Assembly (NCBI GenBank): GCA_937858455.1
Contig: CALLYN010000233.1
Coordinates: 1 to 7,867 of the forward strand
DNA from: an uncultured Kouleothrix sp.
GTDB lineage: Bacteria > Chloroflexota > Chloroflexia > Chloroflexales > Roseiflexaceae
Direction: 5' to 3'
Length of the DNA stretch: 7,867 nucleotides
Shown: piece by piece, positions 1 to 5,592 of the stretch
How positions within the stretch are numbered: position 1 is the first letter of the stretch
Layout of the letters: each line of letters opens with the position of its first letter
Translations under genes and position numbers: made by a program
The notes under the pieces: generated by a model
The model's database searches: none
What the model was told of the DNA's origin: nothing
What the model saw: only the letters and a program-made list of their open reading frames with translations

Positions 1-71
1 GCTTTGCCGGGCGCCGCACAAGAAAACACAAGTAATCAAACGGAGTTGGTATAAATCGCCCGCCAGCCGCG

Positions 72-662
72 CTACGAGGCCGGCTCAGCGGCTGGGCCTG
101 GCACAACCCTACTGCCGCGCAGCATCCAGGCGAGCGCCAAGCCGCTCAGCAGCTGAAACGCCAGCGCGCCGGATGACCCGAACACCGACCACTGCAGCGA
201 AAGATCGACACCGGCCGCCTGCGTAATCAGCCAGCCCAGCGCCCACCCCAGCGCAACGGCCAGCGGCCAGATCGGCGCGCGGCTGCCGACGCCGCGCAGC
301 AGCAGGAATTGGCCGATCCCGATGCCCAAGCCGGCGATCAGGCCGCGCAACGGCAGCGCCGCGCCGTCTACGCTCGCCCCCAGCAGCGCAATACCAAGCG
401 CGAGGCCGGCACCCATCCCCAGCGCCGTGGCGGCGATCCACCAGGGCGAGAGCGACAGCCGGCGACGCAGCGCCAGCCACTCGGCTGCGCCAACCACCGC
501 GCCGGTCAATGCGCCGCCAATCGCGCCGGCTAGCGGTGTTGTGATCGGGCCAACCAGCGCCGCAGCTGCAACCCCGCCCAGCGGAAACCCAACGAATGCC
601 AACGCCCAGCCGCCCCAAAAGCTCCACCCACCAGCCGATCTCGTCGTGCTCGCTGCTTTCAT
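72..662 (-). CDS. Gly/Ala-rich multi-pass membrane protein, function unknown
   Basis: A 196-residue integral membrane protein of unknown function. Hydrophobic stretches lie at about residues 15-38, 43-60, 74-96, 103-123, 130-150 and 160-181, with a short polar tail. An internal duplication is visible: residues 58-86 and 115-143 align without gaps at an offset of 57 and share about 11 of 29 positions, including the motif (E/Q)-(W/F)-L-x-L-R, a following P-x-W and an A-L-G. Similar Gly-rich proteins with this motif are common in Chloroflexota as far as I recall, but I know no assigned role. I chose the ATG at 662 because AGGAGG (669-674) lies 6 nt upstream and the preceding gene stops at 677. 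An in-frame start further upstream would overlap that gene. It is the last gene of the cluster; the third-gene position may mean a shared role in the envelope. Confidence 0.8.
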   Translation of the reverse strand: MKAASTTRSAGGWSFWGGWALAFVGFPLGGVAAAALVGPITTPLAGAIGGALTGAVVGAAEWLALRRRLSLSPWWIAATALGMGAGLALGIALLGASVDGAALPLRGLIAGLGIGIGQFLLLRGVGSRAPIWPLAVALGWALGWLITQAAGVDLSLQWSVFGSSGALAFQLLSGLALAWMLRGSRVVPGPAAEPAS

Positions 663-668
663 CACCAT

Positions 669-674
669 CCTCCT
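669..674 (-). promoter_or_regulatory. Ribosome binding site AGGAGG deciding the start at 662
   Basis: A perfect AGGAGG lies 6 nt before the ATG at 662 and directly after the stop codon (677-679) of the upstream gene. It favours this ATG over the adjacent ATG at 668, which would have no spacing, and over longer in-frame starts. Confidence 0.75.
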
Positions 675-676
675 TA

Positions 677-1672
677 CTAGCTGTTGGATGCGGCCGGCGT
701 GTGCTGTTCGGCTGCGGCGTGCGCTCGGTACCACTGCACAGTCGCGCGGATCGCCTCGTGCAGCGGCGTGGCATGGTCGCCGAAGGCATGCGCGTAGGCG
801 CTATGATCGACGATGTACGGCTCGTAGCCGATGTACAGGTTCTCGCTCAGCCCGCGCAGCGGCGGCATAAACACGCCGAGCAGCGGCAGCAGCGCGCGCG
901 TGACCGGGCGTGGCAGCGCCGAGAGCTTCGGCGCAACTTCCGCCTCGTCGCCGAGGAGGCGCACAAACTCGCGGAGCGTGGTGGCCGGCGCGTTCGGCGC
1001 GTGCCAGGCGCGGCCGAGCGCTGCGTCGTGCGCGCCGACTGTGACAAGCGCCCGGCCGACGTCGCGAATGTAGCTCACACTATGCGGTAGATCCGGGTTC
1101 GCGAACATTTGCGCTGGCTTGCCCGCGAGCAGCGGTTCAAACAGGCGCTCGCCGACCAGCGACTCGGTGACGTGAGGGCCGAATAGATCCGAGGCGCGCA
1201 CGCTGGCGACGCGCACCTTGCCGCTGCGATGCGCCGCGAACAGCTCTTCGGTCATCTGCACGCGTGTCGTGCTGCGCGAGCCGCGGCCGTGCAGCGGCAT
1301 GCCCTCGGTCATCGGCGCGCCGCCGTGCGGGCCGTACATATACAGGTTCTCCATCACGATCAGCCTGGCTTTGTTGGCGGCCGCGCCCTCCAGCACACCG
1401 CGCTGGAGCGGCGGAAACTGCTCGGGCCAGCGGTGGTAGTCGGCTGGGTTGGTGCAGTTGTACACGTGGCTAGCGCCAACGCAGGCTTGTCGCGCGTTCG
1501 CCGGATCGGTTGCGTCGCCGCGCACCATCTCGACCTGGCTGGGCAGGTGCTTGCGCGCGCCGCTGCGCGTGACCACCCGCACCGGCTTGCCTTGCGCCAC
1601 GAGGAGTTCGATCACCGCCGTCCCAACCGGCCCGGTTCCATACACCACGTGCAGCTCGTTCGAGGGTGCCAT
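677..1672 (-). CDS. Atypical NAD(P)-binding SDR / NAD-dependent epimerase-like protein
   Basis: A 331-residue protein with the Rossmann fold of extended or atypical short-chain dehydrogenases. The N-terminal strand and glycine motif are G12-T-G14-P-V-G17, followed by basic R36 and G-D at 52-53, as in cofactor-binding SDRs. The E-N-L-Y-M-Y-G-P stretch (108-115) and R-A-S-D-L-F-G-P (159-166) match epimerase landmarks (SS..VYGP and RP..VYGP). The catalytic YxxxK pair appears to be missing: residues 128-145, where it should sit before the E-E-L helix, hold no Tyr and no Lys. The protein may therefore bind a nucleotide cofactor without classical SDR catalysis, or act as a sensor or an isomerase of another kind. 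The substrate cannot be told. The ATG at 1672 is chosen because AGGAG lies 7 nt upstream; an in-frame ATG at 1690 has a poorer site. It lies between two membrane proteins in a tight cluster. Confidence 0.88.
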   Translation of the reverse strand: MAPSNELHVVYGTGPVGTAVIELLVAQGKPVRVVTRSGARKHLPSQVEMVRGDATDPANARQACVGASHVYNCTNPADYHRWPEQFPPLQRGVLEGAAANKARLIVMENLYMYGPHGGAPMTEGMPLHGRGSRSTTRVQMTEELFAAHRSGKVRVASVRASDLFGPHVTESLVGERLFEPLLAGKPAQMFANPDLPHSVSYIRDVGRALVTVGAHDAALGRAWHAPNAPATTLREFVRLLGDEAEVAPKLSALPRPVTRALLPLLGVFMPPLRGLSENLYIGYEPYIVDHSAYAHAFGDHATPLHEAIRATVQWYRAHAAAEQHTPAASNS

Positions 1673-1679
1673 CCACTTG

Positions 1680-1684
1680 CTCCT
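1680..1684 (-). promoter_or_regulatory. Ribosome binding site deciding the start at 1672
   Basis: AGGAG lies 7 nt before the ATG at 1672. The alternative ATG at 1690 would add six residues and has only a distant AAGGGG, so the shorter protein is preferred. Confidence 0.6.
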
Positions 1685-1728
1685 CTCCATATGTATTTCA
1701 TCCCCTTGTCGGCGAAAGAAGAAGCGTT

Positions 1729-2463
1729 TCAGCGGGCGACCGCAGCCGGGCGCGCGAGCTGCGCCGGCACGTTCCGCCGAACCAGCACGGCCACGCCGAC
1801 GGCGATCAGCCAGAGCGCCCAGGCCAGGTAGCTCAGCGCATTGATCGTCCCCGCGAGCGCCAACCCGGCCGGCTCAAGCAGCCCGCTAGCGATCCCTGCC
1901 GCCAGTAGCAAGCCGCTCAGCCCCAGCCAGCGCCCGAACAGCGGCGCGCGCAGCATCAGCGAAGCAACTAGGAAGGTCCATACGCTGGTGCTCAGGTACC
2001 CGAGGTGTTCGCCAACCGCCATCCCGGCGTAGCGGTGAAAGGCGTCGAAGACCATCGCGGCAGCTGCGCGCTGCGCCTCGCTGGCGCCCGGCTCAAGGTA
2101 GGCCTGGGCCAGATGCGGCACCAGAAATGGCCAGCGCAGAAAGCCAAGCGTCTGCGCGAATCCGGCCACTATCCCGAATACCGTGGCGACTCGTAGCGTA
2201 GTTGAGGCCGCGTGCTCGGCCAGCACCTGATGGAACAGCACAACCAGAGGAATAAACAGCACAGCACTTAGCGTGAGTGCATACCACACAGCAATCAGCG
2301 CGCCGCCGCCGGCGCTAAACTTGGCCAATACGTCGGCAGTCGGCTGCCGCAGAATATCCGGGTACTCGAACATCATCTGGAGCAGCGTAAAGCAGACGCT
2401 GAAGGCGATCGGCACAAGCACAAGCAGCATGCCGGCGAGGCGGCGGGTCGGAGCGGTGGCCAT
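1729..2463 (-). CDS. DUF4386 family membrane protein
   Basis: A 244-residue polytopic membrane protein that I recognise as DUF4386 from its overall pattern: a short basic N-terminus leading into the first helix (about 8-30), then F-E-Y-P-D-I-L-R (32-39), a long hydrophobic pair at about 52-80, R-W-P-F-L-V-P (110-116), and a conserved H-R-Y-A-G-M-A-V-G-E-H (143-153). Further helices lie at about 91-109, 158-171, 178-196 and 207-227. The family has no established biochemical function and is often found near regulators and dehydrogenases. The start at 2463 is set by GGAGGA 8 nt upstream; an in-frame extension up to 2736 would run through the promoter and the repeat and is rejected. It is the first gene of the minus-strand cluster and is probably controlled by the palindromic operator pair at 2516-2554. 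Length is normal for the family. Confidence 0.88.
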   Translation of the reverse strand: MATAPTRRLAGMLLVLVPIAFSVCFTLLQMMFEYPDILRQPTADVLAKFSAGGGALIAVWYALTLSAVLFIPLVVLFHQVLAEHAASTTLRVATVFGIVAGFAQTLGFLRWPFLVPHLAQAYLEPGASEAQRAAAAMVFDAFHRYAGMAVGEHLGYLSTSVWTFLVASLMLRAPLFGRWLGLSGLLLAAGIASGLLEPAGLALAGTINALSYLAWALWLIAVGVAVLVRRNVPAQLARPAAVAR

Positions 2464-2471
2464 CACTATGT

Positions 2472-2477
2472 TCCTCC
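2472..2477 (-). promoter_or_regulatory. Ribosome binding site of the DUF4386 gene
   Basis: GGAGGA lies 8 nt before the ATG at 2463 and fixes this start against a much longer in-frame reading upstream. Confidence 0.7.
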
Positions 2478-2485
2478 CATCATGG

Positions 2486-2505
2486 CACCCGCATTGGTGC
2501 GGGTG
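2486..2505 (-). promoter_or_regulatory. Hairpin in the 5' leader of the DUF4386 transcript
   Basis: A perfect 8-bp stem (2486-2493 with 2498-2505) closes a 4-nt loop. It lies between the predicted transcription start (about 2529) and the ribosome binding site (2472-2477). No T-tract follows on the minus strand, so it is not an intrinsic terminator. It may stabilise the mRNA or modulate translation; the role is inferred. Confidence 0.5.
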
Positions 2506-2515
2506 TTTAGTAAGT

Positions 2516-2529
2516 AGAGCATTTACTCT
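2516..2529. promoter_or_regulatory. Palindromic operator copy 1 (AGAGCA-NN-TACTCT)
   Basis: A 14-bp near-palindrome with 5 of 6 symmetric positions per arm. The same arms recur at 2541-2554, and the two centres are 25 bp apart. This copy overlaps the predicted transcription start of the DUF4386 cluster, a repressor-like location. A TetR-, PadR- or MarR-type dimer is plausible; no regulator gene lies in the window. Confidence 0.6.
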
Positions 2530-2535
2530 ATGGAT

Positions 2536-2564
2536 ACTATAGAGCAAATACTCTAAAATGTCCA
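2536..2564 (-). promoter_or_regulatory. Sigma-70-type promoter of the DUF4386-SDR cluster
   Basis: On the minus strand, TGGACA (2559-2564) matches TTGACA at 5 of 6 positions. After a 17-nt spacer, TATAGT (2536-2541) matches TATAAT at 5 of 6. Transcription should start near 2529, leaving a leader of about 65 nt. One palindromic operator fills most of the spacer and another covers the start site, which supports this being a real, repressible promoter. Confidence 0.65.
2541..2554. promoter_or_regulatory. Palindromic operator copy 2 (AGAGCA-NN-TACTCT)
   Basis: The second copy has the same two 6-bp arms as copy 1 and differs only in the central bases (AA instead of TT). It lies between the -35 and -10 boxes of the minus-strand promoter, touching the first base of the -10, where a bound protein would block RNA polymerase. 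Confidence 0.6.
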
Positions 2565-2609
2565 TCGGTCTTTCGTCTGAGTTTCCCGGAGCCTTGTCTG
2601 AAAAAACAC

Positions 2610-2746
2610 GACTTACGCGGTCGCTTGCAATAGAGGCTTGTTCTGCCTGCGGCAGCGCTGAGAGGTTGGCGCAAAGCGCCAACCTCTCAGCACCATCCAA
2701 GAAAAAGTACCGCTCTGCCGAAGGCAAAACGCGCACCGCGTAAGTC
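2610..2746. repeat. MITE-like repeat, copy A, with 12-bp terminal inverted repeats
   Basis: The ends GACTTACGCGGT (2610-2621) and ACCGCGTAAGTC (2735-2746) are exact inverted repeats. The roughly 137-bp interior codes for nothing credible. It contains a 5-bp hairpin (2643-2655), a perfect 16-bp hairpin (2657-2691) and the 20-bp block AGTACCGCTCTGCCGAAGGC (2706-2725), which recurs exactly at 4553-4572 and, as 17 of 18 bases, at 5629-5646. No clear target-site duplication is seen. Ends of this kind are known to me from small non-autonomous elements in Chloroflexota and cyanobacteria, but the parent transposase cannot be named from here. The element sits in the roughly 400-bp gap between the divergent DUF4386 and DUF1801 genes. 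Confidence 0.6.
2657..2691. repeat. Perfect 16-bp hairpin inside repeat copy A
   Basis: The arms 2657-2672 and 2676-2691 are exact reverse complements around an AAA loop. Neither strand has a T-tract behind it, so it does not look like a terminator. It is best read as the palindromic core of the repeat element. Confidence 0.75.
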
Positions 2747-2750
2747 CTGT

Positions 2751-2794
2751 GGAAAAAGAGGAGTGCGAAGGGCGATGCCCCTCACACTCCTCCT
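2751..2794 (-). terminator. Intrinsic terminator acting on minus-strand transcripts
   Basis: A 16-bp stem (2758-2773 with 2777-2792) closes a 3-nt loop. Its two imperfect positions become G-U wobbles only in minus-strand RNA. The minus-strand RNA continues into a run of five U (2753-2757), the classic terminator layout; the plus strand has no U-tract. No minus-strand gene starts just upstream, so the likely customer is read-through from the nucleoside hydrolase operon, which ends at 3386 with no visible terminator. Confidence 0.5.
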
Positions 2795-2802
2795 GCCCGA
2801 TG

Positions 2803-2811
2803 TGCTATGAT
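2803..2811 (+). promoter_or_regulatory. Extended -10 promoter of the DUF1801 gene
   Basis: TGC followed by TATGAT (2806-2811) fits an extended -10 element (TGN-TATAAT, 5 of 6). There is no good -35 box, as is common with extended -10 promoters. Transcription would start near 2818, giving a leader of about 44 nt before the ATG at 2862. Confidence 0.5.
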
Positions 2812-2861
2812 AGCTCTATGGCTATGGGGATGCGCAGGGCGCACAGCCAGAAGGAGGCGCT

Positions 2862-3281
2862 ATGGCTGAGAACAAAACCAAGCCCACGGGCGAGAGCGTT
2901 GAGAGCTATTTCGCGACTATTCACGATCAGCCGAGGCGCGACGACTGCGAAGGGCTGGCCAGGCTGATGTCTCAGGCCACCCATCAGCCGGCAAAGATGT
3001 GGGGAACGAGCATTGTCGGGTTTGGCAGCTACCACTACAAGTACGCAAGTGGCCGCGAGGGCGACTCATGCCTCACGGGGTTTTCGTCGCGCAAGAGTGA
3101 CATCGCGATCTACCTCGTGGCGGACTTCCCAGGGCGCGATGAGCTGCTTCCAAAGCTTGGCAAGTACAAACTCGGCAAGGGCTGCCTCTACCTCCGCAGG
3201 CTCGCCGATGTGGATCTCGCCATCCTCGAGCAGCTCATCGTTGGCGCCGTGGCAGCGCGCAAACGCCAGCATGGTGAGTGA
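2862..3281 (+). CDS. DUF1801 domain protein (YdhG/CyaY-like fold)
   Basis: A 139-residue soluble protein that I recognise as DUF1801. Landmarks are the helical N-terminus with a D-x-x-x-L-x-x-L-M spacing (28-36), M-W-G-T-S-I-V-G-F-G-S-Y-H-Y-K-Y (46-61), T-G-F-S-S-R-K (72-78) before a hydrophobic strand I-A-I-Y-L (81-85), and L-G-K-Y-K-L-G-K-G-C-L-Y (99-110) before the L-A-D-V-D-L helix. Length is normal for the family. No catalytic activity is established; these proteins share the frataxin/CyaY-like alpha-beta fold, and small-ligand or metal binding has been suggested. AAGGAGG (2851-2857) precedes the ATG by 4 nt, slightly close. It is monocistronic, driven by its own extended -10 promoter, and convergent with the nucleoside hydrolase gene. 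Confidence 0.88.
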   Translation: MAENKTKPTGESVESYFATIHDQPRRDDCEGLARLMSQATHQPAKMWGTSIVGFGSYHYKYASGREGDSCLTGFSSRKSDIAIYLVADFPGRDELLPKLGKYKLGKGCLYLRRLADVDLAILEQLIVGAVAARKRQHGE

Positions 3282-3385
3282 AGCGGCGCTGAGCGAGGCA
3301 ACCGAGATCGCAGAGCCACTAGCAGCGCAGCTGCGGCGGCTTGATGAGCGTTCCTAGTACGAAACGCAGACTTCAGCTTTTTCTT

Positions 3386-4384
3386 TCACGCAGGCAGCTC
3401 AAGCTCTGCCGCAGCGGCGCTGAGCGCCGCGATGCGCTCGAGCCAGAGCTGAACAAACCTCGCCGCGTCCACACCGACGCAGACCCGGCAGTTCGGCGCG
3501 CGCGCGGGGTAGGGCATCGTGCGAACGACCTGGTCGATCACCTCAAGCGCCACGTGCATGCGTCGCAGCGTTACCAGCTCGCTCGCGGCGGCAGTGTACA
3601 CCGCCAGCGGGTCGTGCATAAAGGTGCGGCCCTGGTAGAAATCGTCGCTCAGGCCGGCCTCGGTGGAGAGCGTGGCCAACCCTTCAAACATCTGCTCCAT
3701 CAGCGCCACAAGCGCATCGCTCAGCGGGCGGCCCCAGCCGCGTATCGCCGCGCGCTGCTCGGGCGACAGGTAGACCTGCGTGGTCACTTCCATGGGCACA
3801 ATGGTGAGCGGCACGCCGCTCGCGAAGACGATCCGCGCGGCCAGCGGGTCGGCGTTGAGGTTGGTCTCCAGCATTGGCGGGAAGGGGAAGCGCTCGGCGA
3901 AGACCGTGCCGCCCATCACCACAATGCTATCAAGCCAGTCGGCCAGCCGCGGCTCGCGCTGTATCGCTCGCGCCAGGTTGGTGAGCGCGCCCACCGCCAC
4001 AACCGTGAGCTCGCCAGGCCGGGCGGCGGCCTGGGCGATGATGAAGCGGGCAGCGTCGTCGGCGCACTCGTCGCGGTTCTCCGATGGAACAAGCTCGGCG
4101 GGAGCCAGCAGCCCGACGCCCTCGTGGCCGCGCAGGCGCGGCATCCAAGTGAAGTTTGGCGGCAGCGGCATCTGCAGCGGCATGCTCGCCCCAGGCACCA
4201 CCGGAATGTCCCGACGGCCCGCGAGCTCCAGCAGGCGCCGGGCGATCCGCGCGCGCAGCCCGGCGTCGGCGTGCACCGTGGTGACCCCTACAAGCTCAAG
4301 CGCGGGCAGCGCCAGCGCCAGGCTGAGCGCCATTGCGTCGTCGACGTCCGTGCCAATATCGGTGTCGAGAATCATCGCACGCAT
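3386..4384 (-). CDS. Nucleoside hydrolase (IUNH family)
   Basis: A 332-residue enzyme of the inosine-uridine preferring nucleoside hydrolase family, which splits the N-glycosidic bond of ribonucleosides into base and ribose, usually in the cytosol. The N-terminal calcium-binding signature D7-T-D9-I-G-T-D13-V-D15-D16 is intact. Other family landmarks are V-T-T-V-H-A-D (34-40), A-L-T-N-L-A-R-A (133-140), M-G-G (157-159), E173-x-N-x-x-x-D-P-x-A-A (173-183), E-V-T-T-Q-V-Y (199-205) and M256-H257-D258-P259-L-A, where the His and Asp are active-site and calcium ligands. Residues of all key motifs are present, so it should be active; base specificity cannot be read. The start at 4384 is preferred, with AAGGTG (4389-4394) upstream; an in-frame extension to 4498 would cross two hairpins. 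It lies last in the ABC importer operon, which suggests that it acts on the imported solute. Confidence 0.93.
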   Translation of the reverse strand: MRAMILDTDIGTDVDDAMALSLALALPALELVGVTTVHADAGLRARIARRLLELAGRRDIPVVPGASMPLQMPLPPNFTWMPRLRGHEGVGLLAPAELVPSENRDECADDAARFIIAQAAARPGELTVVAVGALTNLARAIQREPRLADWLDSIVVMGGTVFAERFPFPPMLETNLNADPLAARIVFASGVPLTIVPMEVTTQVYLSPEQRAAIRGWGRPLSDALVALMEQMFEGLATLSTEAGLSDDFYQGRTFMHDPLAVYTAAASELVTLRRMHVALEVIDQVVRTMPYPARAPNCRVCVGVDAARFVQLWLERIAALSAAAAELELPA

Positions 4385-4421
4385 AGCCCACCTTATATTT
4401 ACTCGAGTTACGTGGTGGGGG

Positions 4422-4448
4422 TTCGGGGGCGGCAAAGCCGCCCCCGAA
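4422..4448. repeat. GC-rich 12-bp hairpin in the permease-hydrolase gap
   Basis: The arms 4422-4433 and 4437-4448 are exact reverse complements around an AAA loop. No T-tract follows on the minus strand, which is the transcribed one here. It may be a REP-like palindrome or an mRNA 3'-end stabiliser for the permease segment. Confidence 0.6.
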
Positions 4449-4458
4449 AACTTCCTTC

Positions 4459-4498
4459 TTGGCAGGTCGCGGCCACTGCCGTGGCTGCGACCTGCCAA
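4459..4498. repeat. 18-bp hairpin next to the GC-rich hairpin
   Basis: Arms 4459-4476 and 4481-4498 pair around a TGCC loop with a single G/T position (4471 with 4486). On the minus strand it is followed by AAGAAGG and not by a U-tract, so it is not a standard terminator. Together with the neighbouring hairpin it forms a palindromic pair between the second permease and the hydrolase gene. Confidence 0.65.
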
Positions 4499-4507
4499 AA
4501 GAGTGAT

Positions 4508-4596
4508 TTTGAAGGGCTTGCGCTCTCCAAGCCTCCCACGCCGACGGAGAAGAGTACCGCTCTGCCGAAGGCTGAGCGCGCCGACTGCGTAAGCCT
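4508..4596. repeat. MITE-like repeat, copy B (degenerate)
   Basis: Contains the exact 20-bp block AGTACCGCTCTGCCGAAGGC (4553-4572) of copy A and the right end TGCGTAAGCCT (4586-4596), close to copy A's GCGTAAGTC end. A weak left end GGGCTTGCGC lies at 4514-4523. It aligns over about 65 bp with copy C. It occupies much of the 255-nt gap between the second permease and the hydrolase gene; the rest of that gap holds the two hairpins and a 43-nt AT-rich stretch without clear signals. Confidence 0.5.
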
Positions 4597-4639
4597 AATT
4601 TATTCTTTGCGTCTTGCGGCTAATTGAAACGTACTGGTG

Positions 4640-5560
4640 CTAGCCCTGGATACCCGCCGACATCACGCTGCGGACGTAGTAGCGCTGGAGCGGCACCGTC
4701 AGCAGGATGGGGATCAGCGCCGCGATCGTCGAGCCGGCGAAGATCTTGTCCCAGAGCGTCAGCTGCTGCGAGTGGCCGAGCTGGGCGATCGCCACCTGGA
4801 TCACGCGAAAGTCCGGGTCGGGCGCGATCAGCGTCGGCCAGAAGTAATTGTTCCACTGGCTCAGGAAGATCAAGATGCTGGCGGTCACCACGACCGGCCG
4901 CGAGAGCGGCAGGATGATCTGCAGCAGTATCCGCAGCCACGAGGCCCCGTCCACCCGCGCCGCGTCCACCAGCGCCTCAGGGATCTCGGCGAAGAACTGC
5001 TGGAAAAGGAAGATCACCACGCTGTTCGCCACGGCCGGGATGATCAGCCCCTGCCAGGAGTTCAGCCAGCCAAAATTGTTCACCAGGATGTACGACGGGA
5101 TGATGGTGATGTCGCCCGGCACGATGAAGCTCAGCAGCACCACCCAGAAGAGCAGCTGCTTGCCCGGAAACGCGAATCGCGCGAAGGCGAAGCCGGCCAT
5201 CGCCGAGGCGATCAGCGTCAGCGCCACGGTTGCGACGCTGACGACCAGCGTATTCCAGATCGCCCGGCCCATGCCTTCGGCGAAGATCGCCCGGTAGGCG
5301 TTTAGGCTAAAGGTCTGCGGCCAGAAGGCGCGCCAGCTGAAGGGCAGCACATTCGACCAGACCGTCTCGGGGGTGGTGAACGACGAGGCCACGACCCACC
5401 AGAGCGGGACCACGATGATCACCGCGACCACCGCCAGCAGCCCGTAGAGCACGGTGGCCCGGAGGATCACCGCAGCCCGCCGGAGGCTCCAGGCCGCCCT
5501 CGCGGGCTGAGGGCTCATCGCGATCGATTCTGCGGATCGCTCGGGAAACAGGTGATCCAT
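4640..5560 (-). CDS. CUT1-type ABC transporter permease (MalG-like)
   Basis: A 306-residue inner-membrane permease of a carbohydrate-type ABC importer. Six hydrophobic segments lie at about 34-58, 100-124, 135-158, 170-190, 222-242 and 272-294. The cytoplasmic EAA loop, which contacts the ATPase, runs from E195 (E-A-L-V-D-A-A-R-V-D-G-A) to P218. The long N-terminal cytoplasmic part and the short C-terminal tail are typical of the MalG-like partner. It should form a heterodimer with the neighbouring permease. The start at 5560 is supported by GGAGGA at 5565-5570; an internal Met (codon at 5518) has no such site. The gap to the upstream permease gene is 97 nt and carries a short repeat, so the two may still be cotranscribed. 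Confidence 0.94.
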   Translation of the reverse strand: MDHLFPERSAESIAMSPQPARAAWSLRRAAVILRATVLYGLLAVVAVIIVVPLWWVVASSFTTPETVWSNVLPFSWRAFWPQTFSLNAYRAIFAEGMGRAIWNTLVVSVATVALTLIASAMAGFAFARFAFPGKQLLFWVVLLSFIVPGDITIIPSYILVNNFGWLNSWQGLIIPAVANSVVIFLFQQFFAEIPEALVDAARVDGASWLRILLQIILPLSRPVVVTASILIFLSQWNNYFWPTLIAPDPDFRVIQVAIAQLGHSQQLTLWDKIFAGSTIAALIPILLTVPLQRYYVRSVMSAGIQG

Positions 5561-5575
5561 GATATCCTCCGGGTC

Positions 5576-5592
5576 TCCTTCTTTTGGAAGGA
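5576..5592. repeat. Small hairpin between the permease genes
   Basis: TCCTTC (5576-5581) pairs with GAAGGA (5587-5592) around a 5-nt loop. It lies just upstream of the ribosome binding site of the second permease and could affect its translation; it is weak and may be incidental. Confidence 0.3.

Noticed and set aside
50..55. TATAAA as a plus-strand -10 box
   Set aside because: No -35 at a suitable distance and no plus-strand gene downstream.
63..95. Inverted repeat CCAGCCGC / GCGGCTGG around the stop codon of the leftmost gene
   Set aside because: An 8-bp stem with a 17-nt loop and no U-tract; it overlaps coding sequence and may be chance in GC-rich DNA. The remaining bases 1-71 show no other supportable signal.
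2565..2609. Gap between the DUF4386 promoter and repeat copy A
   Set aside because: Looked for a divergent promoter or a small gene and saw nothing supportable.
2464..2736. N-terminal extension of the DUF4386 protein by 91 residues
   Set aside because: It would run through the promoter, operators and repeat copy A, and the extra residues look unlike the family. A good ribosome binding site supports the start at 2463.
3347..3380. Possible terminator between the convergent genes
   Set aside because: A weak 7-bp stem with one mismatch is followed by a T-tract only about a dozen bases later on the plus strand; the minus strand shows none. Too weak to call.
3282..3426. 14-bp direct repeat AGCGGCGCTGAGCG at 3282 and 3413
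   Set aside because: Short and GC-rich, one copy within the hydrolase coding sequence, no flanking similarity; probably chance.
3341..4627. Long plus-strand open frame of 428 codons opposite the nucleoside hydrolase
   Set aside because: It is antisense to a gene with all family motifs, its product is Arg/His/Gln-rich low-complexity sequence, and it has no ribosome binding site. It follows from high GC on the opposite strand.
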